Positions 1 to 6,855 are shown, counted from the first letter of the stretch. The stretch: DNA of 13,825 nucleotides from Acidimicrobiia bacterium (GCA_020027305.1 JAHRAM010000025.1:1-13825), one strand, 5' to 3'. Numbers and translations: made by a program. The notes: generated by a model from the letters alone, not told the origin.

Positions 1-1
1 T

Positions 2-841
2 ACTGGGCTTCAGTGGACTCGCTATGGAATGACAGAGATGTTGAACTATATTCACACGAGAACTCTTTCGTCGACCGTCACTGCTGTTTTACGATTTTCA
101 AATAATGCCAATTTCAACCAAAGAACCCAAAGCTCCATAGCTGGTACTTACCTTTCAGATGGAGACTGGGCTGCTTCTCGTGGCGGAACTAGCTCAAACC
201 TGACTCATTATGCCCCTTATGCTGAGCTAAACTGTGAGTTGAGAGTTCCAGAAACAGCATCCTCAGAAGTCCAAGCGTTCTTTAGAGCTTGTCAAGCATT
301 AAGCACATATTTTGCAACAAGGTTTAGCTACCACAAACCTATTGAAGTGAGAGATTTCACTGCATCAAGTATTACCTTTCCAACAGATGGAACACTTCCA
401 ACAGATGATAACTTTGGACACTGGCGTAAAGCACTTGTAGATGATGCTACTAAAGACCCAGCTTTAATTAAATATGGTGATGCTAGGTATAACCCACCAA
501 CTTATTTTCACTTAACTACCAACAGAAACAATGGCTATTTCTACTGTGAGGCAAACCCAACTGCAGGACACAAAGCTGGTGTTAGTGTGGCAGAAAGAAC
601 AAGCTCTACAACATATACGGTTAATAACAGTTCTTGCGATTCATTAAACAAAGTTCTTGGCATAACAACTGCTGCTAATTCCATAACATTTGAAGACGTT
701 ACAGAAGGTACGAAAGCAGAAGTTAACACCGACGCCAAAGCCTCAGCCATTGGTTTTATAGGGCATAAAGAAGGCCCCTATGATTCTTTTCACTGTAAGT
801 GGCGTACCCCATTCAAGGGCAACCCATTAGCTGGTAGTTAA
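2..841 (+). CDS. Hypothetical protein, 5' end outside window
   Basis: The frame is open from base 2 to a TAA at 839-841. The first in-window ATG is at 29, but the frame continues upstream to the edge without a stop, so the true start probably lies outside and at least 279 residues are visible. I do not recognise a family. The visible part is rich in Ser, Thr, Asn and aromatic residues, has five scattered Cys (in LNCEL, FRACQ, YFYCE, SSCDS and FHCKW) and has no long hydrophobic segment. That composition suits an exported or surface protein such as a pilin-like or adhesin-like domain whose signal or anchor lies upstream, but this is inference from composition only. A weak hairpin follows 31 bases after the stop. 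The next gene belongs to an unrelated toxin-antitoxin-like island. Confidence 0.6.
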   Translation, partial: TGLQWTRYGMTEMLNYIHTRTLSSTVTAVLRFSNNANFNQRTQSSIAGTYLSDGDWAASRGGTSSNLTHYAPYAELNCELRVPETASSEVQAFFRACQALSTYFATRFSYHKPIEVRDFTASSITFPTDGTLPTDDNFGHWRKALVDDATKDPALIKYGDARYNPPTYFHLTTNRNNGYFYCEANPTAGHKAGVSVAERTSSTTYTVNNSSCDSLNKVLGITTAANSITFEDVTEGTKAEVNTDAKASAIGFIGHKEGPYDSFHCKWRTPFKGNPLAGS

Positions 842-871
842 AAGAATAAACCTTTCTTACCTTTTTTAAAA

Positions 872-890
872 AACACCAAAAAAAGGTGTT
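872..890. terminator. Weak terminator-like hairpin
   Basis: A 6-bp inverted repeat (AACACC at 872-877, GGTGTT at 885-890) encloses seven A. It lies 31 bases after the stop of the upstream gene. On the plus strand it is not followed by a T run. On the minus strand it is followed by TTTT, so it suits leftward transcription rather better, for example antisense read-through from the minus-strand genes. The stem has only three GC pairs. Confidence 0.3.
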
Positions 891-1022
891 ATAAAATTGT
901 TTACATCTGCGTGTACTCTTTTTAAATTGATTCCGCAAAATTTCTAAAAAATTGGCAATTCATAGTGGAAATAACGCGGTCAAGCAATATGAAAAAAAAT
1001 ATAAAATAAGAAAGGAATAACA

Positions 1023-1466
1023 ATGAACTTATTAAAAGCTAAAAAGAAGGCTGTTGGCGGTAATGTTTCGTCAAACTCAAAAAATGCTACATCATTTTCA
1101 GTTGATGAAGAACTAGCCCCGCTTGAAATATCTGTGGTTGAAATAAAAGGTGATAGTTGTATGGCGATAGATACACATGGCGAAGTTGTTTATGATTTAG
1201 TCGCTAAGGCTCTGAAGCAAAATCGCCCTGTGAAAATATCATATAAAGATGTTGATGATGTGTCGGCAATCTTTGAAAAAGTAGCTGTAGGGAATTTATA
1301 TAAAAAATTCAAAGCAAAAAAAATCGAAGAGCTCATAGAAATTGTTGATGCAACTGAACTACAGGAACAGCTTTTTGCGGCAAACATAAAAAGATATCGG
1401 CGATATTTGAAGAGCCCTCGAAAAGCCCTTAAAGAAACCTATGCTATTTTAAATGGGGAGTTCTAA
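1023..1466 (+). CDS. STAS-like (DUF4325-like) putative antitoxin, copy 1
   Basis: A 147-residue protein. Residues 1-30 are a Lys/Ser-rich, probably disordered tail. From L31 (LAPLEISVVE) to the end it matches the downstream paralogue (bases 1677-2192) at about 73% over 117 residues by hand count. The core, with THGEV, ALKQNRPVKISYKDV and a following FEKVAVGNLYKKF, has the alternating strand-helix pattern of STAS-like DUF4325 proteins. That family call is my pattern judgement, not a search result. An AAGGA ribosome site sits 6 bases before the ATG. The last codons (NGEF, stop) carry GGGGAG, which acts as Shine-Dalgarno for the ATG only 2 bases after the stop. That ATG opens a decayed PIN toxin, so this copy now stands alone. 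Position upstream of a coupled nuclease suggests an antitoxin role. A short palindrome, AATTGGCAATT at 950-960, could be an operator, but support is slight. Confidence 0.75.
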   Translation: MNLLKAKKKAVGGNVSSNSKNATSFSVDEELAPLEISVVEIKGDSCMAIDTHGEVVYDLVAKALKQNRPVKISYKDVDDVSAIFEKVAVGNLYKKFKAKKIEELIEIVDATELQEQLFAANIKRYRRYLKSPRKALKETYAILNGEF

Positions 1467-1497
1467 TCATGTCTACTATTAAGCAAGCTTCAACATA
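1452..1497 (+). repeat. 46-bp perfect direct repeat, copy A
   Basis: Bases 1452-1497 are identical to 2178-2223, an offset of 726. The repeat covers the last codons of the putative antitoxin, the toxin Shine-Dalgarno GGGGAG, the 2-base gap and the first codons of the toxin (MSTIKQAST). Sequence on both sides has diverged. The same offset of 726 holds at the conserved LAPLEI codons (1113 and 1839), so the antitoxin core has no net indel between copies. Confidence 0.9.
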
Positions 1498-1543
1498 TAA
1501 GTTCCAATTGGGTGAAATACTAATTTTAGATGCCAATGTCTGA
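1469..1543 (+). pseudogene. Truncated PIN-domain toxin remnant
   Basis: An ATG 2 bases after the copy 1 antitoxin stop begins a frame nearly identical to the intact downstream PIN protein: MSTIKQASTYKF, then a variant stretch, then ILILDANV, and a TGA at 1541-1543. The first catalytic Asp is present, but nothing recognisable of the other catalytic residues remains. In-frame reading past the TGA gives a Lys/Phe-rich sequence without PIN similarity up to a TAA. Most of the toxin gene has therefore been deleted rather than interrupted by a single stop. The start signal and Shine-Dalgarno are intact, so a 24-residue peptide could still be made. Confidence 0.8.
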
Positions 1544-1617
1544 TTGTCAAAATATTTCAAAAAAACAAAAATTCTTGTAGCGTTTTTTAAATTTAAACCC
1601 AATTTATTTACTTATAG

Positions 1618-1637
1618 GGAATAAAAAAATTCCTTTT
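1618..1637 (+). terminator. Possible weak terminator after first module
   Basis: GGAAT (1618-1622) and ATTCC (1629-1633) form a 5-bp stem with a six-A loop, followed by TTTT at 1634-1637. It lies in the 133-base gap between the truncated toxin and the second module. The stem is AT-rich and short, so it may be chance in an A/T-rich stretch. Confidence 0.22.
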
Positions 1638-1676
1638 GAAAATTGGTAACAAAAAAAAGAAAGATAGGTAAGCAAA

Positions 1677-2192
1677 ATGAAAACAACTAAAAATATGGAA
1701 ATAAAAAATATAGCAGTTGAAAATAAATCTCCCTCAAAGCGAAAATCATCTAAATTAAGTAATGGAACGATGAACTTATTTAAAACTAAAAATAAAAAAG
1801 TAGCTAGTAGAGGTAAATCAACCTCAAACAATGGCACACTAGCCCCGCTTGAAATATCTGTGGTTGAGTTGGTGGGTGATGGCTTGTTTGCGATGGATAC
1901 ACATGGCGAAGTCGCTTATGGCTTAATTGTTCAAGCTTTAAAACAAAATCGCCCAGTAAAAATTTCTTACAAAGATGTTGAAGAAGTGACGCCTCTCTTT
2001 GAAAAAACGGCTGTTGGAAATTTGTATAAGAAATTCAAAGCCAAAAAAATCGAAGAGTTGGTGGAAATAGTTGATGCTACTGATTTACAAGAGCAGCTGT
2101 ATGCTTCAACGATAGATAGATATCGGAGATTTCTAAAGAATCCCAGAAAATATCGTAAGCACGTTGAAGCTGTTATGAATGGGGAGTTCTAA
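1677..2192 (+). CDS. STAS-like (DUF4325-like) putative antitoxin, copy 2
   Basis: A 171-residue paralogue of the copy 1 protein. The conserved core runs from L55 to the end with the same landmarks: LAPLEISVVE, THGEV, ALKQNRPVKISYKDV, AVGNLYKKFKAKKIEEL and a terminal NGEF. Compared with copy 1 it carries 31 extra N-terminal residues, Lys/Ser/Asn-rich. M32 (ATG at 1770) aligns with the copy 1 start (MNLFK against MNLLK) and could be the real start, but no good Shine-Dalgarno precedes it. The 1677 ATG has an AGG-containing leader resembling that of copy 1. The stop is 2 bases before the PIN gene, whose ribosome site lies inside the final codons here, so the two are translationally coupled. STAS-like fold and antitoxin function are inferred from sequence pattern and operon position. 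Confidence 0.75.
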   Translation: MKTTKNMEIKNIAVENKSPSKRKSSKLSNGTMNLFKTKNKKVASRGKSTSNNGTLAPLEISVVELVGDGLFAMDTHGEVAYGLIVQALKQNRPVKISYKDVEEVTPLFEKTAVGNLYKKFKAKKIEELVEIVDATDLQEQLYASTIDRYRRFLKNPRKYRKHVEAVMNGEF

Positions 2193-2223
2193 TCATGTCT
2201 ACTATTAAGCAAGCTTCAACATA
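2178..2223 (+). repeat. 46-bp perfect direct repeat, copy B
   Basis: Partner of the repeat at 1452-1497. It spans the junction between antitoxin end and toxin start in the intact module. Identity includes synonymous positions and the non-coding 2-base gap. Confidence 0.9.
2181..2186 (+). promoter_or_regulatory. Toxin Shine-Dalgarno inside antitoxin end
   Basis: GGGGAG lies 8 bases before the PIN gene ATG at 2195 and is formed by the Gly-Glu codons near the end of the antitoxin. The same motif sits at 1455-1460 before the truncated copy. It supports the chosen toxin start and coupling to antitoxin translation. Confidence 0.7.
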
Positions 2224-2743
2224 CAAGTTTAGAGAAGGGCAAATGCTACTTCTCGATGCAAATGTTTTGATTTTTAGGTCTGGTGCTACAGATAACCCTA
2301 GGAAGGAACGACTTTATACAAAGGTACTTGAAAACATCAAAAGTGCCGAGTGCCAAGCCATTGTAGATACTTTGGTAATCTCAGAATTTGTAAATCGATA
2401 CTCAAGACTGGAAGGTAACAAAATGAAAGAAACAAATCAGAGTTTTAAGAATTTTCGTGACAGCAAGAATTTTCAACCTATTGCACAAGATGTTTCAATT
2501 TGGCTAGAAAAAATATTTGAATATGCAGAAATAGTCCCATCTGAATTTAGTATGGAAAATGTCGCTTCAATCATTGAAGAATTTGCAAAAGGAAAGTCTG
2601 ACTTCAACGACCAAATCATTGTAGAGATTTGTAAAAAATATGGTGCAATTCTCATTACTGAGGACAGGGATTTTGCTGGAAAAGGAATCCCAATCTTAAC
2701 TGAGAACACAAGAATGCTTAGTAGCTCATTAGGTACGCAATAA
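2195..2743 (+). CDS. PIN-domain ribonuclease, putative VapC-like toxin
   Basis: A 182-residue protein with the PIN fold signature. The acidic quartet is visible: D21 in LLLDANV, E64 in LVISEF, D139 in DFNDQ, and D157 in ITEDRDF, with D159 adjacent. In this family these residues bind Mg/Mn and cleave RNA, so it is probably an active toxin nuclease. It is longer than typical VapC (about 130-145 residues), with extra helical sequence around residues 70-125 and a short N-terminal lead (MSTIKQASTYKF) before the first strand. It sits 2 bases after the STAS-like gene, with Shine-Dalgarno GGGGAG 8 bases upstream. Its stop is 7 bases from the convergent stop of the minus-strand acyl-CoA dehydrogenase. 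RNA target and toxicity are unknown. It could instead be a housekeeping PIN protein, but the duplicated and decayed partner copy argues for a toxin. Confidence 0.85.
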   Translation: MSTIKQASTYKFREGQMLLLDANVLIFRSGATDNPRKERLYTKVLENIKSAECQAIVDTLVISEFVNRYSRLEGNKMKETNQSFKNFRDSKNFQPIAQDVSIWLEKIFEYAEIVPSEFSMENVASIIEEFAKGKSDFNDQIIVEICKKYGAILITEDRDFAGKGIPILTENTRMLSSSLGTQ

Positions 2744-2750
2744 GATTTTG

Positions 2751-4520
2751 CTAAACGTTGATCCCAGCATTTAGGATTTCGTCTCCAGCCATTATTGCTG
2801 GAGCTAAAGCTGTTGCCGTTGGAAGAATCTGTTTGCAGAAAAATTCTGCTGTGGCGCTTTTTTCTTCGGCGAACTCTTTTGGGTAATTTTCAGTTCGGGC
2901 AATTTCTGCTGATTTTGCCATTAGCCAGCCTGCCACCAATTTGCTGAGAAGTTCAAGATACGGGGTTGCACCTGAAAGAGCAGCATCAATTTTCAATTCT
3001 GAAAAACATTCCAGCAGATATTTATTGCTCGCTCGTGTGGCAGATAGGGCGTCGTTTATGGGTTCGCTCAAATCATCTAGCTTATTTTCTTTTACATCTT
3101 TTTCAATTTCTAAAAGCAGTTCTTCCATTGCCTCCCCATTTCTAATGGGGAGTTTTCTTGCCACCAAATCGGCTGCTTGAATGCCATTTGTTCCCTCATA
3201 GATAGCAGCAATTCGAATGTCTCGATAGTGTTGTGCTATCCCTGTTTCTTCAATGTAGCCTGCCCCACCATGAATTTGTATTCCAACTGAGGCGATTTCA
3301 TTTGCCACGTCAGTGCTCCAGGCTTTTGAAAGCGGGGTTAAAATCCCAGCTCTTTCATCAGCAGAAGTTCGGTCTTCTTGCGTTTTGCCAAATCGCGTTA
3401 AGTCAACCAACGCACTATTATAATAAACCAAGCACCTCATTGCCTCTAGTTGCGATTTGATATAGAGCAGGTTTCGCTTCACATCGGGGTGTTCAATGAT
3501 GGGGGATTGGTCGCCCTTTTGAGTCTCTGGGCGTCTGCCCTGAAGGCGCTCTTTTGCATAGTTGAGTGATTTTTGATAGACTCGCTCAGAGATTGCAATC
3601 CCAGAATTCCCCACCCCAAGCCGAGCAGAATTCATCATTGTAAACATTTGTGCCATGCCTTGATTTTCTTCGCCGATGAGATAACCAGTTGCGCCTCCAT
3701 CTGAATTGCCATATTCCATAACACATGTTGGGCTGGCGTGTATTCCCATCTTTTCTTCAAGCGACAAGCACGTCACAGCATTTTTTTCACCTAATGTTCC
3801 ATCGGCATTCACCAAGAATTTGGGAACGATAAAAAGCGATATGCCCTTAGTGCCAGGTGGGGCGCCCTCTACTCTAGCTAGCACAAGGTGAATGATATTT
3901 TCTGCCAGTTCGTGTTCCCCATAGGTGATGAAGATTTTTTGCCCTGTGATTTTGTATGTGCCGTCAGCTTCGGGTTTGGCTTTTGCAGTTAGCGCCCCAA
4001 CATCGCTTCCAGCATTTGGTTCTGTTAGGTTCATAGTGCCAGACCATTTTCCACTCACAAGATTTGGCAGCCAGAAGGATTTTTGCTCTTCGCTTCCGTG
4101 AGCCTCAATAGCGTTGATAGCCCCGTGTGTCAAAAGTGGGCAAAGAGAAAATGCCATATTGGTGGCAGTTAGCATTTCAGATATTGCCATGCCTAAAGTT
4201 CCTGGCAAGCCACCGCCACCCCATTCGGCATCAAAGGTTATCGACCCCCAACCTGCTTTCACCAATTCTTTATAGGCTTTGTCAAACCCATCAGGCATAG
4301 CAACTGAGCTATCGGCTTGAAGTTTGGCACCTGTGGTGTCGCCAACCCTATCTGTTGGCAACACCTCTGCCACCATAAATCGCCCAGCTTCTTCTAGAAT
4401 GCCTTCCACCTCATCCATTGGGAGCTGGCTGAATCCATCAAGTTCCATCAGCGATTCTAAATCGGCGATGTGGCGAAGCACAAAAACAATGTCTTCTACG
4501 GGAGGGCTATAGTCGCTCAT
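2751..4520 (-). CDS. Acyl-CoA dehydrogenase, long DmdC/FadE-like type
   Basis: A 589-residue FAD flavoenzyme that oxidises an acyl-CoA to the trans-2-enoyl-CoA, passing electrons to ETF. The order is typical of the roughly 600-residue subgroup. It has a short N-terminal lead (PPVEDIVFVL), a helical domain, the flavin/substrate motif MNLTEPNAGSD at 163-173, ITGQKIFITYGEH at 191-203, a helical domain with LGVGNSGIAISERVY, and the catalytic-base motif IYEGTNGIQ with Glu at 442. An extra C-terminal domain follows from about residue 465. The subgroup includes 3-methylmercaptopropionyl-CoA dehydrogenase (DmdC) and several FadE proteins. Substrate cannot be decided from sequence. No Shine-Dalgarno is visible and the gene begins 5 bases after the amidohydrolase stop, so it is probably cotranscribed and coupled. 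Confidence 0.9.
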   Translation of the reverse strand: MSDYSPPVEDIVFVLRHIADLESLMELDGFSQLPMDEVEGILEEAGRFMVAEVLPTDRVGDTTGAKLQADSSVAMPDGFDKAYKELVKAGWGSITFDAEWGGGGLPGTLGMAISEMLTATNMAFSLCPLLTHGAINAIEAHGSEEQKSFWLPNLVSGKWSGTMNLTEPNAGSDVGALTAKAKPEADGTYKITGQKIFITYGEHELAENIIHLVLARVEGAPPGTKGISLFIVPKFLVNADGTLGEKNAVTCLSLEEKMGIHASPTCVMEYGNSDGGATGYLIGEENQGMAQMFTMMNSARLGVGNSGIAISERVYQKSLNYAKERLQGRRPETQKGDQSPIIEHPDVKRNLLYIKSQLEAMRCLVYYNSALVDLTRFGKTQEDRTSADERAGILTPLSKAWSTDVANEIASVGIQIHGGAGYIEETGIAQHYRDIRIAAIYEGTNGIQAADLVARKLPIRNGEAMEELLLEIEKDVKENKLDDLSEPINDALSATRASNKYLLECFSELKIDAALSGATPYLELLSKLVAGWLMAKSAEIARTENYPKEFAEEKSATAEFFCKQILPTATALAPAIMAGDEILNAGINV

Positions 4521-4525
4521 TAAAT

Positions 4526-5386
4526 TTAGAGCTTGAGCACGCGCCTTGCGTTTTCAGACAAGAACTTAGGCCAGACTTCATCTTTGAAGCCAACATTTTC
4601 CATGTCGGTCATTATTCTTTCTAACGAAAGACCCATTGGGAAATAGCCAGCATAAATGATTTTGTCAGCCCCCCTTGTGTTGGCATATTTGATGATTGAC
4701 TCTGGGTAATACTTGGGCGAAAATGCCGATGTTGAATAGTGGAGCCCTGGCCATTTCAACATTAGCTTCACTGCCAACTCATCCCATGGCTCACATCCGT
4801 GGCGAGTCACAAACACCAAATCGAGAAAGTCATACATCACTTGGTCAATGCGCTCTACATGCTGTGGTGACATTGGAAATCTTGGGCCTGGAACCCCAGC
4901 ACAAACAAAAATCGGCAGGTCAAGTTCTACACATTTTGCATATACTGGATAAAACTTGGGGTCGTCAATTGGAACCTGTGGGAAGCACCCAGAAGGGAAT
5001 GCCCCAACGGAGCGAATATCCCAATCTTGTTTTGCTTGTTCAATTTTTCGCACCGAACCCATAACATCGTTTGGATCGACACCGATTGAGCCTATAAAGC
5101 GGTCGGGATGTTGCTTGAGCGCTATCTTGCCTGTTTCATCTTCAGATGAAATCATCCCAATCTCAATATTGAAGCGGTCCATTTCACCCAAGGTCACAGA
5201 GATGGGGTCGTCATCTGCCCCATAGAGTTCTTTGGGAACATTTTTGAACATATACTCAACTGGGAAATCAAACTCTTCGGTTTCAGTATCTTTTGTGGCG
5301 TTTCTGATGAAGTCATAAGAGGAAAAATCCTCGTGGGGGAATCCAATCATGGTTTCAACTATGGGGATGTTTTTTGGAAATGGCAT
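4526..5386 (-). CDS. Amidohydrolase-fold (amidohydrolase 2-like) protein lacking metal ligands
   Basis: A 286-residue protein with the layout of amidohydrolase family 2 (PF04909-like TIM barrel). Landmarks are KQHPDRFIGSIGVDP at about 91-105, FVTRHGCEPWDEL at 192-204, a central strand PIFVCAGVPGP, and a C-terminal LSENARRVLKL. The N-terminal metal motif HxH is absent (PIVETMIGFP in its place), the middle His position reads VCAG, and the usual GTDYP near the C-terminus reads YAGYFP (245-250). Only H196 of the usual set remains visible. It may be a metal-free or differently acting member. Related versions with these changes appear, as I recall, in other actinobacteria, so this is more likely a subfamily trait than decay. 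It lies between two acyl-CoA dehydrogenases, suggesting a role in acyl-CoA catabolism. The start has only a weak GAG upstream, and an AT-rich TATAAA sits about 15 bases before it. Confidence 0.8.
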   Translation of the reverse strand: MPFPKNIPIVETMIGFPHEDFSSYDFIRNATKDTETEEFDFPVEYMFKNVPKELYGADDDPISVTLGEMDRFNIEIGMISSEDETGKIALKQHPDRFIGSIGVDPNDVMGSVRKIEQAKQDWDIRSVGAFPSGCFPQVPIDDPKFYPVYAKCVELDLPIFVCAGVPGPRFPMSPQHVERIDQVMYDFLDLVFVTRHGCEPWDELAVKLMLKWPGLHYSTSAFSPKYYPESIIKYANTRGADKIIYAGYFPMGLSLERIMTDMENVGFKDEVWPKFLSENARRVLKL

Positions 5387-5491
5387 ATCTCTAATTAATT
5401 TATACCTTATTTGCCTCTAGAGCAAAATATGGAGCAGAAATTATTGAAAAGATAAAGTTTGCGAGGTGTTTTTGTGTTCATTGTTAAAGAA

Positions 5492-6673
5492 TTAAAATGC
5501 AGAATGCCCAGTGAGTTTTTGCCCTAACACCAGAGTGTGAATTTCGTGTGTGCCTTCGTATGTGTAAACCGATTCTAAGTTTGCCATATGGCGGATGGGA
5601 GGGTAGGCGAGGCTGATTCCGTTTGCGCCCAAAACGCTCCTTGCCTCTCTGGCGATTTCTCTGGCAGCTGCCACATTGTTTCTTTTTCCATAGCTGATGT
5701 GAGCAGGTGTTGCCTTCCCAGATTCTTTTAGGGCAGCTAGGTGCATTGCTACTAGACCAGCGTTGCTATAGAGTGTTGCCATGTTTACCAATTTGTCTTG
5801 AGTCAGAGCAAGCGCTGCCAGTGGTTTGGCAAACACTTCTCTTGTCTGGCTGTAGTCAATGGCTGTCTCAAGGCAAGAGCGAGCAGCCCCAACTGCCCCG
5901 AAACAAATTCCAAATCTAGCTTCTGACAGGCAACTCAGGGCAGCCTTCAGCCCAGTTGCTTCTGGAAGGCGAAATTCATCTGGCACCAAAACCCCGTTTA
6001 GCGAAATCTCAGATGTGATGGATGCGCGCATAGATGCTTTTTCAGAAATGTCAGTAGCTGAAAAACCCTTGCTATCGGTTGGCACTAAAAACCCGCGGAT
6101 GCCCCCTGTTGAGTTTGTCTCTTCAGTTTGTGCCCACACTAAGGCAACATCAGAAATGCTGCCGTTGGTTATCCAAGTTTTTACACCGTTGATTTCCCAG
6201 TCTCCACCTTTTTGAACAGCGTTTGTTTTCATAGCAGCAGGGTTGCTACCAGCATCTGGTTCAGTTAGCCCAAAGCACCCTAGCGCATCTCCGCTTGCCA
6301 TTTTTGGTAGCCATTCATTTTTTTGTTCCTCAGAGCCAAACATATAAATGCCATTCATGGTGAGTGAGCTTTGCACCGACACAAAACTTCTAAGCCCGCT
6401 GTCGCCGGCTTCTAGCTCACGGAGGGCAATTCCATAAGCCCTAGCTCGTGCCCCGCCCCCGCCATATCCATCAAGTGTCATCCCGAAAATTCCTAAGTTT
6501 GCCAAATCTTTCACCAAGTCAAGCTCAAATCGCCCTGCTTCATACCACGAGGCAATGTTTGGCAAGATTTTGTCTTCCACAAAACCTCTCACGCTATCTC
6601 TGAGCAAGATTTCTTCTTCGCTTAGAATGTCATCGATGTCTAGTAGGTCGGTGTCTTGAGTATTAGGGGGCAT
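5492..6673 (-). CDS. gcdH: Glutaryl-CoA dehydrogenase
   Basis: A 393-residue acyl-CoA dehydrogenase of the glutaryl-CoA type, which oxidises and decarboxylates glutaryl-CoA to crotonyl-CoA in lysine/tryptophan-type catabolism. The family-specific stretch ELEAGDSGLRSFVSVQSSL is present: E88 and R95 correspond to Glu87 and Arg94 of the mature human enzyme, which set dicarboxylate specificity. Other marks are GCFGLTEPDAGSNP (132-145), MRAS at 215-218, KRNN at 330-333, LGANGIS at 348-354 and the catalytic YEGTHEIH with E373. Length is normal for the family. The ATG is preceded closely by AGAAGGA, one of the few clear ribosome sites in the window. It is the first gene of a minus-strand group; the amidohydrolase follows after 105 bases, so a separate promoter for it is possible. 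Confidence 0.93.
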   Translation of the reverse strand: MPPNTQDTDLLDIDDILSEEEILLRDSVRGFVEDKILPNIASWYEAGRFELDLVKDLANLGIFGMTLDGYGGGGARARAYGIALRELEAGDSGLRSFVSVQSSLTMNGIYMFGSEEQKNEWLPKMASGDALGCFGLTEPDAGSNPAAMKTNAVQKGGDWEINGVKTWITNGSISDVALVWAQTEETNSTGGIRGFLVPTDSKGFSATDISEKASMRASITSEISLNGVLVPDEFRLPEATGLKAALSCLSEARFGICFGAVGAARSCLETAIDYSQTREVFAKPLAALALTQDKLVNMATLYSNAGLVAMHLAALKESGKATPAHISYGKRNNVAAAREIAREARSVLGANGISLAYPPIRHMANLESVYTYEGTHEIHTLVLGQKLTGHSAF

Positions 6674-6855
6674 ATTTCCTTCTTTAGTAATTTTAGGTTG
6701 CTCTATATTTTTTTGAAAATGCTTTTAAGCAGTGATTTTTTGAGTGGAAAATATTTACCAAAAATATGGTTTCAAATGCCTTTTTTGAGCATCAAGGAAA
6801 TGATAATGAAAACAACAATTAAAAGATAGCCTACATTTAGCAGTAAAATTAAGAT
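6674..6855. promoter_or_regulatory. Divergent promoter region gcdH / mutA
   Basis: This 182-base AT-rich gap separates two operons transcribed outward, so it must hold both promoters. For the minus strand, TATAGA about 40 bases before the gcdH ATG is a possible -10. For the plus strand see the element at 6844-6849. An ACCA-N6-TGGT inverted repeat (6757-6770) lies centrally, but its arms are only 4 bp. No RNA gene or further ORF is evident. Confidence 0.5.
6844..6849 (+). promoter_or_regulatory. mutA: Possible -10 element, leaderless mutA
   Basis: TAAAAT matches the TATAAT consensus at 5 of 6 positions and ends 6 bases before the mutA ATG. Transcription would start at or next to the A of ATG. 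There is no Shine-Dalgarno in front of this ATG, which fits a leaderless mRNA, a common form in actinobacteria. No good -35 is visible at the right distance. Confidence 0.4.

Noticed and set aside
1..110. A frame-1 reading upstream of the first gene, suggesting a frameshift
   Set aside because: Frame 1 stops at about base 110, while frame 2 is open from the edge and continues through the whole gene, so no frameshift is needed.
900..928. Possible promoter TTTACA with TAAATT at 17-base spacing before the first antitoxin
   Set aside because: In this AT-rich gap such matches are expected by chance, and the -10 matches only 4 of 6 positions.
1544..1676. Insertion element responsible for truncating the first toxin
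   Set aside because: No terminal inverted repeats, transposase fragment or target duplication can be seen in the 133 bases; a deletion explains it better.
1604..1837. Hydrophobic 77-codon ORF on the minus strand
   Set aside because: It is antisense to the Lys-rich start of the second antitoxin; AAA codons read as Phe on the other strand, which makes a spurious membrane-like protein. It has no supporting start signal.
6757..6770. ACCA-N6-TGGT inverted repeat as a fatty-acid regulator operator
   Set aside because: The arms are only 4 bp and reversed relative to the known FadR-type TGGT...ACCA order; no regulator gene is nearby.
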